This document shows positions 1 to 11,403 of a stretch of 64,000 nt of DNA, piece by piece. Below the pieces are notes generated by a model. That model was given only the letters and a program-made list of their open reading frames with translations. It did not search any database and was not told the DNA's origin. Origin of the DNA: Paramarasmius palmivorus (taxonomy: Eukaryota > Basidiomycota > Agaricomycetes > Agaricales > Marasmiaceae). The translations under genes were made by a program, and so were the position numbers. The first letter of the stretch is position 1; every line of letters starts with the position of its first letter. The DNA lies in NCBI GenBank assembly GCA_037176845.1, contig JAYKXP010000043.1:310001-374000 (forward strand), given 5' to 3'.

Positions 1-2564
1 CAGAGGCCTTCTCCATGGCCCTCGCTCTGTTATTGTCTAGAGAGAAAGGAGAGAGAAGGAGAGAGACTGAGAGAAATATCAGGTGCGTTGAGTTCCAACT
101 TTGAACTCATGAATTCTAGTAACAATGCCTTGGCTCTATGTAGGTTCCATATCATCATGGTCGCAGTCAACGGATTTTCCTAATCGCAAAAACGAAGCTT
201 CAGAGGAATCTGCGGTGGGGTAACATCGGAAGTCTTCACGACTGCGCGTTCTACGAATACTCGAAGCCCGGGAATACGTTGTGACGTGCATGGATGAATG
301 GCGTCTCATGAAGTCTATGATCAAGCCTAGCCAAACCGAATACTACTATAGCCGACTCGTCGAGGAGAATACGAGTACGGTGACTTACACTCCTTCGGTG
401 AGAGTATCATTACCAGCTCCTCTTCGCTTTCTAATTTGTGTCGTTGAGTAATCTTCAGATATCCTCTGGTTCACGGCACCCCTCGCGACATTCCCGTCAA
501 CATACGCTCCTACCACTCGTACTCAATATCACGGGCTCTAGGTCATCAACCTTCTAGGTGCATCCTGCCAACCTCAATTGTTTTCTTAGTCTTACGATGC
601 ATTGACTAGATGCCAACCGGGTATTGGAATTTACTATCTATTTATTGCAGTGCGAGAATCGTTGGTAACTAGGATGAATAGATGGACCATATCTTAGCTT
701 GCTTTGTGAATGGCAATATCTACAAGTCGTGATATCATGTCCAGTATAATATTTATTTATCTAACTTGATAATACATGCTTTGCAAGCTAATACTCGATA
801 TCTTAGAATGAATAATTGGAAACGATCGTGCTAAGTTCAACTTACACTTTGGGTGAATTAATTAGTTTGGGTCCTGAAATTCGAGTAGGTGATAGACGAT
901 CATTGTCAAGGACATAAATATCGTATAGAGTGACTCAGCTTATGATTGTATACGAGATGCCAATTTGAGTCGAAGACTTGGGGGGACATGTACGTATGAA
1001 GACATATACTACGATCAATACTCAAGTAGATAGTGTACGCCTCAATGTCAATTCCAATCTTCAGGCCACAAGTCAGGTTTCCCCGCTTCAATCACCCCCA
1101 GAAGCTTCAGGCAGTCTATCTACGTTACAAAGAATAATTTCGAACAACCTCTCGACCGTAAATCTGCGAGAGAATTGATAATCCCCTAGAAAAGTGAAAA
1201 CCAGGGTGAGTTCCACAGTATAAACATCGATTTTATGGGCATGTACCAAATATAGGCTTTGCATATTCATCAAGAGTATCAACAGGCGCTACTATATTGC
1301 CTACAGCCAATATCGGGACCAGAACAATGATGGAAAGCATTGCAAGAGTCGAAGATTGTGTCAAAAGGTGAGTTTCACAGATCTTTTCACTGTAATTGCA
1401 CGGTTGCACTGCAACTAAGGACTCGGAATGTCCTCATATCATAGTTGTATCCATTCAAGATAGCCTTCACTCCAATGCATCTCACAGAAGGAAGGAACAG
1501 TGTTGAAATCGAGAGATTGAAATCATGAAGATATGAGTGCTTGATGGGCGCTTGCAAGCGGCACATTGAACTGAAGGGACATAATGGTCGCAGTAGGCAT
1601 CAGATGGGATATGATAGTTATATTTTATGTGTATAATATACATGGGAGCAACCAAATACTGGATGGTGTACCAAGGTGAAGTAGAATCCACCGATTTTTT
1701 TGAGAGTGATAATTTTAAGCAACAGTGCGTGCAGGTGAAGTATCCGGTAACGGTGAAGGTCAGCATATCAGACAGCAAAACATACCTGTTTTGTGTAGTA
1801 CCCACGGACCCATACCGGGCCTTACACATATCGTAAAACCCCAGTGTACACCATAGCCTGCACCTACCTCATATCCTTCCAAATGTGGTAGATGATGCGA
1901 GAACTGAGCAGGTTAGAACCTAGAGGCTGGTGGAGGAGGAAATGATCGGCTTAAAAGTATCGGATTAGCATGTTGGGTAATACTGGATGTTGAGATTGAT
2001 GAAGTGCGCAGCAACAAAGACTCGGAAAACCTAGTAGCACGAAATGAGTAACAGCACCTCTGAGTCAGAATTAGAGACGTACCTGATGAAATTTTTGTTT
2101 GGAGGTACTCTCCCAGGCCGTAATTCCAAGTAAGTAGCTCAATCTACCTACATTAAGAGAGTAGGTTAGTCCCAAGTAGGTTGTTGAATGGAATCTGACC
2201 CGAAGAAAAATTTTAATGATGACGACTACGTAGTCGGGTGTCAATAAGAGCAAGAGTGTCGCATTCTGAAGGCTCAATTTGGATTGAGAATGAGTCTTCA
2301 TGATTGAGGCTGGCAGCAGCAAGGGCTGGAAAATTTTTTGGCAACGGCGACGACGACGACGATGTTGACAACGGCGTCAACGGGAGCAAGAATATGATGA
2401 CGAAGGCCGTGGGAGTGATAAAGAAAGCTGTGAAAGCTGTATGTCATCGAGACCGGCAGCGAGGACCGGCAGACAGGGCGGCTCGAGACTTGAAGTAATG
2501 AGGTGAGGAAAAGAGAGGTGCAGCGAGGAGCGGTGCGAGGGTGCATCGGGGTGCAGGAAAAACC
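1..2564. other. No supported gene
   Basis: No open frame here shows a recognisable family, consistent splice signals or a signal peptide. The open frames present are under 120 codons and overlap each other on both strands. The sequence is AT-richer in 600-1000 and looks intergenic or decayed. Confidence 0.5.
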
Positions 2565-2635
2565 CCCATCATTCCGTCTAATCAGACGCCAGGAACGACC
2601 CCGTTCTGGGCGTCTTATCAGACGCGAGTGATGGG
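2565..2635. repeat. Imperfect palindrome (hairpin), arms about 33 bp
   Basis: Arm 1 is 2565-2597 and arm 2 is 2602-2635, separated by 4 bases. The reverse complement of arm 2 matches arm 1 at most positions. Each arm also contains a smaller palindrome of the form CGTCTnATCAGACG. It may be the tip of a MITE or a terminal repeat; the same short motif recurs near 45.1 kb. No coding function is apparent. Confidence 0.7.
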
Positions 2636-3699
2636 ACACAAAGGTGAGAACAACGACAGCCTTACGCCTACTTATCGATATCCTTTTCCTCGAGGCAATG
2701 GAAGATCGGGAGACGAGTAGATATGATGTCCATGGTGCAGAAAGACGGCATGGAGACATTCGGGCTTCGTTTGGTTCCTGGTGTGAAGCTTCTAGTACGT
2801 CTTAATTTTGCCATCATGAATGTGAACGTGCAAGGTAATTGATAGGTTTTCAGAAGATTCATACATAATACAATCTGAACTGCACGCACATTGCTAAGTA
2901 CACCAGGATATTACCTGATGTCTGCCCTCGTGCTTGTCTGTGATACCGACATGCGCTTTGCATGCGCTAGAAGCCTTGGATCGAACCCCTGACATTCTTT
3001 CAGTTCTACTGTCATCCATAGCACTTCTCCGAAAACGACTCTCGAAATGGACTTGCTTCGATCTCCATGGACTGGTAGTTTTGTATCTCTCTTGGGGACT
3101 CATCAAGAAAGCCTTGTCTTTGGCGAAGCTTTTCGAATACCAACCGGGTACGTATTCACGCCATCGTTATGATGTGGGTCGTTGACAACTACACATGTAC
3201 TAGAGCCTGCCCAGGGGCATACCCGATCCTATCCCATCCTCGTATCCTAATGACATATGCTATTGCATCAGTATCTCCTCAGGGATGTTGAGGCAGGGGA
3301 GACTCGATGCGTCGTGAGCTCGTGACTCTATCTCGCCGAGCTCCGTAAGATACCGGCCAAAGGATGATGTCAATGACGATTTCCGTTTGCCATTTTTGTA
3401 CATAGCAAAGATAACTAGTTAGCAAATTCTTTCAAGCTGAGCGTGACCGTGAATTTCCTTCCTGAGGTTTCCTGAACCCAAATTCGGTACTGTACCTCTT
3501 CTGCGACGATCCCAATTAAACTTGGGTCTGTCTTCTCAGGTGTCAAGATAACGCCAATCTCTCCATCGATACGCAACTTTCCGAAGTCAGGCTCTCCGAA
3601 ATCTGGAAATTACTCTGTCAATATTCCGCGTCGCTCTCAGTACGCGTCCACGACCTCGCTCTTTCGACTTTCGTTCTTCATGATAACTTATTCATAATT
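2636..3699. other. No supported gene
   Basis: About 1 kb between the palindrome and the next gene. Short open frames on both strands show no family signature or splice pattern. The last 150 bp are pyrimidine-rich (TCTCC, CTTTCG), as is common upstream of fungal start codons. Confidence 0.5.
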
Positions 3700-6600
3700 A
3701 TGGCTTCAAGTTCCAATAACTCTGCACCTTTAGACTCAATCTCCCACTCTCTCGATCTCGTTAATCATCTTCAGGCTTGTCTTCAAGCTGGAGCCACAAT
3801 ACCCCCCGACCTCCAAGCTTCGCTCTCTAACTTTATTTCTGGCACTACAAACACGTCCCAGCACTCACAAACCTCCTTATCTCTTAATTCTCAACTGCCC
3901 ACGCCGCCTGCAAGTCAGCCGAGTTCGGGACCCAATACACCTTTGCGCACTTCAAATCCAGCCTTACCTCCTTCCCCTACGAGACGATTTATCTTCAACA
4001 CCACGCAGGAGGACGCACCTACACAGATAGATACTTGTGTTCGATCTTCTCAGCGCTCAGTTTGCGACAAGCTATACCGTTTCGACAACGGCACTTTCCT
4101 CGAATTTCCGGAGACGTCAAAGAATGGAATAGCATACCTCATTAGATGCGACCCCGATAACTGGCATTCGCCGCAGGGCGATTTCGTCTATTCTATTGGC
4201 CCACCAGGATCTATGAGCAAAGAAGGGAAGCCAGTAACCCATCAGCTTGTGGGCGACCATGAGATTCCCTGTAGATACAAGTATAGGACCTGTAAGTCTT
4301 TTGATAACGCGTGTTTTTGGATCGTTCATAACACATTCAAATCCAGGCCAAGGACTAAAAGTTTGTCCTCACGCTGATATGGACGACGTTATGGATCCCC
4401 ATACCAAGGCATCGAGGGAAATGGTGGAGGAACGACTCGCTCGAGACTATGAGCACCGCCAAGCCGGTGACTTTCCTACTCGTGCCATCTTTGAGAAGAC
4501 GGTTGCTTTTGTTCAGGCTATTCGGCGGACTGGATGCTCTCTTGAACAACATCAAGACCCTGTAGCCCATGCTCCAGCTAAAGACCAGGCGTTTTTAGAG
4601 GCTCACCACACTGAACTTAGGCGAGGATACATCCCCTCAAAACCTCACTGCCCTGGTCGTATCGTATACGGTCAAGACTGGCGCGGTATGCATGCAGTAA
4701 TGTAAGTCTACTGTTTAATTTCTGAAGGACCGCAATTGCTGATCCAGCTACTAGGTGTGAATTCCACTCTGATTCGTGCCGTCTACACTACATCCAAACC
4801 ATTGACGGTTCATACGACCTACCATATATTCAAGCAGTTCTATCTGGAGATACAGAGGAGGCTCAACGGATTGAAGACGCCGTAGCATTGGAATACGACT
4901 CTGGACCAGCTGCAGAGTGTACATGGGTGGAAAACTGCTCCTCTCAACGACTAAACTGCCGTATGTTTCACCGTCCTTTACATTGCAGGCATATTTTTCA
5001 ACTGACATGCTTGACAGCCCGTGCACATCGAGACAAGAACGGACGCCTCATTTGTCCAAAGATGAAGCGAATCAAATGCAACGTCAAGTTTCATATATAC
5101 ACGCCACTCGAAGAACACCGTCAAGATTTTCCATATACTTTGATCATAGTCCGCGGTACTGAACACAATCATTTGGTCCCATTACCCACCAAAACTCCCC
5201 CTCGACTACGCTCGCAGCTATTAGAGTTGCTTCGTACCATGTCTGAAGAGCTTTCAGATCTCACGCCACGACGGCTTTTACGCCACCCTATTATGTGCGC
5301 TTACCTCAAGCAACACTTTCCAAACAAGCCCAATGCAACTCTTGGCGACTTCCACCCATCACTCTTAAACCACTCTCATATCGCATCGTTTATCAAGATC
5401 GTAAAGGACGAAGTATTTCCTGCAGGTACTGGTTGGGAAGGCGCGTCTAAAATCTTCTTTTGGTTACTTTACGTATTCTAACATCAATGATTTCTAGGCG
5501 CCCTTCACCTCCACCGGATTCAGTCAGAAAACTTTCCAGTTGAATCCCAATACATACGACACATTCAAGACTTTTCCATTACCGATTTAGACGACCCGGA
5601 ACACAAGGGATCTGAAGGACTTCGTATCATTGTTTGTATGTCTCAAGAAGGGAGTAGACGCCTCCAGCAAGTTGAACACGGCCAAAGCGACATCTCCTTC
5701 AAGCGCATTAACGGCAAGTGGTACGAATTTATTGTGGCTGGACGGGATCGAAATGCCAATGCATGTACGTATTTCTATTTTGCAAAGACTATTGAGTTAC
5801 TGACTCCAAGTCTGTTCTAACAGCTGTTGTTTACTGTCGCATTTATATCAATCGACAGACGGCCATTACCCACTTCCGAATCTTCCAAACCATCGAGAAA
5901 ATTGTCCACGGAGATACAGGACAGCCAATCAAGTGGCGGCATCTCTATGCGATCTCGAACGATGAACAGGATCAGCAAGGGCTTTTGTTGTCTTGGACTG
6001 GGGATCAAGACGGTGCACAGGCCAAAGGACTTGGTATGCACCTTCAAGCTATAGCTCAGACTCGACCTGGCTACGACCTTTACGAACCACATCGCAAGCT
6101 CTCTGAACTTGGACCGTATGACCATCTACACCGTCTCTATCGTGTTTGCACTGTACATTTTGCGCGCAATATTCGCAAATGTTCGGTAACACCTGAAGTA
6201 CGACGTGCTATGTCCAGTCTAGCTTGTATTGAGCATACTCAGTGGGATGAAACCCTTTTGTTGATTCGGACAAAGGGTGGAAGGGCAGGAATAGGTATGT
6301 GGCCTCTTGGGAATTAAGAAAACGTTCTGATGGGTTGTTAGATTGGCTTGAAAACAAGATACAGAGTCAATTTGCACTAGAAGCAATCTGCTGGCAGAAA
6401 AGCAAGATTCCGCTGTACGTATGGAGAGCAGGGGACTCACACGACAACCTTGTTGAGGCTTCCCATGCGAATGTCAATCTTGAAGGGAAAAGCTGCACGC
6501 TTGTGGGGGGAATAGAGTCAGGGCGTCGTTTTGATGTAAACAGAATGGCACTACTACGTGTGAGTATTGACTTGGACCTACCGTGTAATTGAATACCCTT

Positions 6601-7139
6601 TCTGACGTGTTTTCACTGCTAGAATTTTGAAGCCACTGGGGTACGGCGATCATACAATTCAAATCATCTTTCTGAAAACGCCACAAAAGCAATCAAACGA
6701 AAACGTAGGTCCCTAGCGTATATTTTCGCTGTGTTTCTTCCTGATATGCTTTACAGATGCGCAGAATCATGAAAATTTCAAGGAACCCGACCAGCAAATC
6801 ATCAAGCATAACGAACGATTTACCAAAGCTGAATCACGTATGAATACTGCACGAACGAAAGGAATCGAACTTAGGAATCATATATCTCAACTAATCGACC
6901 AATTGGTCGTTCTAGAATCGCAGCATGAACACGCAATAGACCCTTACAACATAAGCAAGCTTCAGGAACAATTGAATCAAAAGCACCGTTTAATCGACGC
7001 AGAGAAAGAGAAGATGAACAAGCAGCTGGACGTGTTCAAGAAGAGTGGAGAGGAGCTTCGAGAGCTCACAGAGCAGGCAGGTAAAATGAATCCAGGGAGT
7101 GGCAAGTACAGGCCAAGGGCTTTATCCACGGACGTTTAG
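3700..7139 (+). CDS. MULE-like transposase relative with WRKY-GCM1-type finger
   Basis: Nine exons (3700-4291, 4347-4701, 4755-4960, 5018-5425, 5498-5764, 5824-6294, 6342-6559, 6623-6714 shortened to 6704, 6757-7139) join into 993 codons with no internal stop. The N-terminal 120 residues are Ser/Pro/Gln-rich. A Cys/His region (exons 3-4) ends in the HNH signature of a WRKY-GCM1 zinc finger. Exon 6 carries a segment ending in WTGDQDGAQAKGLG followed by a CX2H motif (CTVH), and exon 7 has the downstream NLVEASHANVN block with a possible catalytic Glu. A CX2H motif between the second acidic residue and the Glu is typical of Mutator-like transposases. The last exon is a charged coiled coil. Members of this family are abundant in Agaricomycetes. 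The frame is intact, so it may be a young or domesticated copy; no terminal inverted repeats were found around it. Confidence 0.7.
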
Positions 7140-7276
7140 ACCTTGATACCTCATTAGCATGATACCGCATTGACTTATATCCACAACGTATTTACCATAG
7201 TAGCCTTTACAATTTTACAGTAGAATATCGCAGTCAAATGTACAGCATAGAACTACAATATAACAAAGTCGCTCAA

Positions 7277-8917
7277 TCAATTTGCCCTCGCAAGAACTTC
7301 ATTCACCCTAGAAAATATCCCCAACCGTCCCGCGACTGGTACCTCCTTCTTTCGCTCATGCGCTTTCCATGCATCTCTATCTGCCACCTTCAAAGCCTTG
7401 TCAGTCATGCAACCGGCGTCCACCCAACGAAAAATGGCGCCGGCTGTATACTGCGTAAAGGACGTACGTTCATCTCCTGCACAGCAAGATCAACCTAGAT
7501 ACCTAGTAAAGCTCAACTGCACTTACCAGGAGTGATACGGGTGTTTGAATGTGTGATTACAGCTGAGGGGATCAGAATAGTAGAACCCGGAGGAAAGTCG
7601 ATAACTAGCTTGAGCTCCCAAAGAACCAGGCGGGCGCTCTTTCGGGGATTGAAGCGACCAAGCGCGGTGATAGCACACCAACCTAACGGTAGATTCTGTT
7701 GGTCCCTGTGCTTCCAGCAACGGACCTTTCCGCCGAAGTTGAACGCGACCGTAGCAAATGAGCTTTTTTCGAAGTTGCGCCCACGTTCTGAGTCAGCCTT
7801 GTGGATATTTTTGTGCATTGCGGACATTGCAGCGTCGTACCGGGCTTTAATGCGCTCTGCCCAGATGCCGAACGCCCCTAGAACGCCTGTGAATAGAGGA
7901 TCAACAAAGAGGTAACGGGGACGAACCATTTTGGTAGCCGTTGAGTCGGACGAGACGCTGGTCTTGGACAAGCTCTGTAAGTAAGTTGTTGATGTCAACG
8001 CCGTTGTCCAATACAACGGGTTGGCTTGAACCCATTCCCATTGTGTACCCGCGTCTCCGCGCCGGAAAATCCCCGCGTTTATTATCCTCTTCTTCTCCTC
8101 GTACCTGAAGCCCGTGTTCTCTTCCTTTCTGCATGAGTAGGTCGTGAACCCCGTCTGCGTCTCGCTTGTAGTCGGGTCGCCGAGGTTGGCCTGCGAGTAC
8201 GCCGATGATCAGGTCGTCGTTCACAACGATAGGCTTGGAGGTGCTAGAACAACACTTGAGGCAAGAACACTGAAGTTAGAGTTGAGCCACTCACTAGCCG
8301 TCCCACTCTTCGTGCTGAAACCCCATCTTTAACAGGTCCTGCAAATCGTACTCCTTCTCAACATCTGCTTGTGCCCCAAGCACCTTCCTTCCTCCTTTAT
8401 TTCCTGCATATGCTCCCCTTGATGCATCGAGCTTCTTTGCATCAAACTCTGCACGCAACGCGACTGCTGGCTGAATAGCTTCCTGTAGAACCCGGCTTTC
8501 GTCGTTTGAAGGGCAGTTTTTACGTTTTTCCCGGCGTTTTTCGGCGCGTTTCTTGTTGGAATGGCTCTGGCCTAGCCCCGAGGGAGAATTCGCGTCTTTG
8601 AGCTGGGATTCTGCGGTAGGGATGTGTTTTTCGACGTGGGGGGGAGCTGTGAATGTTCCAAACGCGTGTATTCCGATGTCTTCAGCAACATTGGCGTGGC
8701 ATAGGGCTTCCTGTTCCGCTGAGTCAACAAGTTGCTCGAGGTCGACGCGTTCAATAACAAAGAGGGGGTCCGCAAGTGTTTCCGGGGCCTCAAAGGCTGC
8801 GTGGTCTGGTAAAGGTGAGGGGGAAGGGGGTAGGCTGAACTTGGCTTGCTGTAGCGCGTTGAGCAGGACCAATCAAGGAGAAGGGGAAAAACGTACGGAT
8901 CGGAGAAAGTACCTCAT
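7277..8917 (-). pseudogene. TET/JBP-type 2OG-Fe(II) dioxygenase relative, one-base frameshift
   Basis: Four exons (8897-8917, 8295-8848, 7527-8243, 7277-7476). The C-terminal half has the jelly-roll pattern of 2-oxoglutarate/Fe(II) oxygenases: an HxD (HRD), a GWCAITALG strand, FPPGSTILIPSAV, a distal His in HSN, and an Arg just before SFTQYTAG..FRWVD. The relatives I recall are the TET/JBP-like fungal proteins expanded alongside KDZ transposons; TET/JBP enzymes oxidise methylated or thymine bases in DNA. The N-terminal half is charged and probably disordered. Within exon 3, around 7926-7927, the frame changes: the upstream part (ending RLNGYQN) and the downstream part (starting VRPRYLFVDP) align to one family only if a single extra G is skipped, and exon lengths sum to a multiple of three only then. 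The ATG at 8917 gives a 7-codon first exon; an alternative start is at 8872. It is either a recent pseudogene or a sequencing error. Confidence 0.65.
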
Positions 8918-8994
8918 GGACAGTTGGACAATGTAGCTTTGAAGGGAACGCGTGAGCAGGTCGGACTCTTGAATCAATGAGCCCAAGAATCCAA

Positions 8995-9097
8995 CACTAG
9001 ACCCCTGCAAACACCCCTTCCTGCTGCTCAGGCTAGCTCCCATCGGGGCAGATGCTGTTCCTGAGCAGCAGGAAAGAGTGTTTGCGGAAGTCTAGTG
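8995..9097. repeat. 103-bp near-perfect palindrome, 38-bp arms
   Basis: Arm 1 (8995-9032) and arm 2 (9060-9097) are inverted repeats matching at about 34 of 38 positions, around a 27-base loop. Both arms start with CACTAG and end in CTGCTGCTCAGG. It lies between the start of the dioxygenase relative and the end of the next minus-strand gene. Possibilities are a MITE, paired transposon ends, or a hairpin RNA precursor; the sequence alone cannot decide. Confidence 0.85.
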
Positions 9098-9509
9098 CGA
9101 ATTGAGGGTGTGCCACTTACCTGGACGTGGTGGTTGGGAAGAAAGACGCGTTGTTGATTGATTCAACGATAGCGCGTGCTCGTGTGAACGAGCATTTTAG
9201 CCGAGCACGAGGTGGCGGCTACCTCGGATACCGCGTCTTTTCCTTGAACTGGGCGCATTCCCAGCCCAAAGGAAGGTATACACACCGTCTTCAAGCCGGT
9301 TCCCCTCCCTGTGCCAAATTCAAGGCCTTGAAGAGCTGCGCCATACAGTAAAACCGGGTTACGCAAAATCCGGCGCGTGTTTGAAGCGCCGCACATTGGT
9401 TTTGGAGTTGTTTCTTCTAAGCCAGAGGCAATTCTTAATGCAACATTACACACAGTACACTCACTGCAAACTATAGAGCTACTTAGCTGTGTAAAAAAAA
9501 CACCGGGAT

Positions 9510-10387
9510 CTAGTCGGACGTTTCGGTCTCAACATCCTCAGAACTACCGTCACTTTCCGATTCATCTTCACTCTCCAACGCCTCTTCTTCCCCATTACTA
9601 GCTTCCGGAGCACGCCGTTTGATAGGTTCTGGTAAGAACTTCAGCACAAGTAGTCAAAACGACTAAAATCCGTACCCTCTGCCGCTGAACTCGATCGTTG
9701 TCTTTTGCGAGATGAACTACCACCCTCGTTTGAACTTCCAGAAGCAACTGGAGTAGAGGCAGAAGGCGCCTTTGCTGCCTTGCGTTTACGGCGCTCCTCG
9801 TTCAATTCATCGTTCATCGAATCCCGAGGGACATTGAACGAGATACGGCGGTTCAGCTCTGGTAACGAGCTGTGAGTAATAAGATAGCCAAAATAAAACA
9901 GGAACGTCGTACCTGCAGCGCTTGGTTTGGGGTAATACATGGTAAGCGTCGGCTCCCGTCTCTGAACCAAGTCCAGGTTCACTGGAAACTTTTGTTAGCC
10001 GGAAACACGCCTGGTGATGCTAAGAAACTTACAGGAGAAAGAGCAGCATAAGAACGGGTCCACACGCCCGCATACCAAGTGCTGTACACCATTTCGAAGG
10101 ACAAGACACGCTTCAAGCCCTTCATGGAAGCAAAATACCTTGATCTTGCCGGTATCGATCAACCGAACAACCTCCTCCACAGGGAGAAACTCGCGACCGT
10201 AGTAGTCAATAGGCCTAGAAGGTATTGATTGAGGCTTTGAGTACGAGCTGAAAAAAAAAATAGAGAAAATCACATACCAAGGAATAGTAATCATACGGCC
10301 TTCCTCTGAGTCAAAGCTCATGAGGTTTCGATGGACGCTTAGCTCCCTCGCGAACTCGACTTCAAATTCGTACCAGGTACGGGACAT
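9510..10387 (-). CDS. Unknown protein, basic/acidic tail (paralogue A)
   Basis: Five exons (10278-10387, 10033-10214, 9913-9981, 9676-9858, 9510-9628) give 220 residues. I do not recognise a named domain. The first half carries a compact segment with several Cys (CFHEGLEACLVLR, then CGR..PFLCCSF). The second half is low-complexity: a Lys/Arg-rich stretch that could be a nuclear localisation signal, a Ser/Gly-rich run, then an acidic Glu/Asp/Ser tail ending TETSD. The start at 10387 (MSRTWYEF) was chosen over 10435 because it matches the layout of the neighbouring paralogue. The next gene upstream (10728-11403) has the same order of motifs and its first intron in the equivalent place, so the two look like an old tandem duplication. 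A chromatin-associated role is only a guess from composition. Confidence 0.6.
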
Positions 10388-10727
10388 CTTGAAGATGAAA
10401 GGTGAGAACCAAGGGCGTAAGAAACGCACCAACACCAGACAGGTTTCTTTTATAGCTTCTTCAGATTTCGGCCTTGGATCCGGCTCAAACGGTCTTAAAT
10501 GGGAATACGAACTTCTACATTTGATTGACGGTTCTACGTTATCTACAAGTCGGTCAAATCACACACATGCTTTACACCCTTGACCTCTGGTTTGCGACAA
10601 ACTCTGCAAGTACCGGCTGTGTCAAAACGATAAGCCACAGCGTCTTTGAAGGGCCACATCAATGATTACCTTTTTTTACTGCAACAATTTCAACCTCTGG
10701 GCTCTTCTCTCGTTTGATGACGGTAGA

Positions 10728-11403
10728 TCAGCGTTTCTGCGAGGGAGAAGGCGTTGGAAGGTACGTGGTCCTTTCCTTGGCCTGGGATGAAGAAGGACCG
10801 GCTTCGGCACATTCAGAAGCATCGTCTATGTTTGAAATGAGCGTTGAGCAAAGTAGCAAGTACAAACGCAGCTTACCACTTGGAATACGACCGTAGAAAG
10901 ACGTCTTGCCCGGTCCCTTATTGTAGATACTATTGAAGGAGCCTGAAAAGGCGTCAGTAAGGTATATCATACTCAAATACGTTGGGTTACATACGGAAAA
11001 AAGGGCAAGCCCCAAAGGTACCCTTCTCGTGAACGCAACAAGCGATGTAGTGGTCTGCATAATCCGAGGTTGAGTTCTTCGGCACTCGGAAACACCTGGC
11101 ATGCTCATTGCACATGCAGAGGATTTCGAAGACCTGGAAATTACCCCCAGGAAGAAAGAATTGGGCGGCCTCGTCGGGAGGAAGGGGATTTCCACGTTCA
11201 TCATGCGGGCTGAATGTTCCGTCAGAGATATAGTAGAAGACAGTACAAGGAGAAACATACTATGGAACGACGTCGAGGGCCGATTTCTTGGAATCAAATG
11301 AAAGAAGGTTGATGGATTTGCGTTGGGCTTGATTGAGGCGTTTAAACAGCTCTTCCTGCGCAGTGAGTTGCTTCTGACTTGGCCGGCCTTCAGCTTTGGG
11401 CAT
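10728..11403 (-). CDS. Unknown Cys-containing protein (paralogue B)
   Basis: Four exons (11261-11403, 10995-11209, 10877-10942, 10728-10825) give 173 residues, with a start at MPKAEGRPSQ. The order NLLSFDS, then a Pro/Asp patch with ..LP..E, then CMCNEHARCFRV and IACVHEKGTFGACPFF parallels NLMSFDS, FLPVEEV, CFHEGLEACLVLR and CGRVDPFLCC in the neighbouring minus-strand gene. The paired Cys/His residues could form a small zinc-binding fold, but I recognise no family. It lacks the long basic and acidic tail of paralogue A. The two genes are 340 bp apart in the same orientation. Confidence 0.55.
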
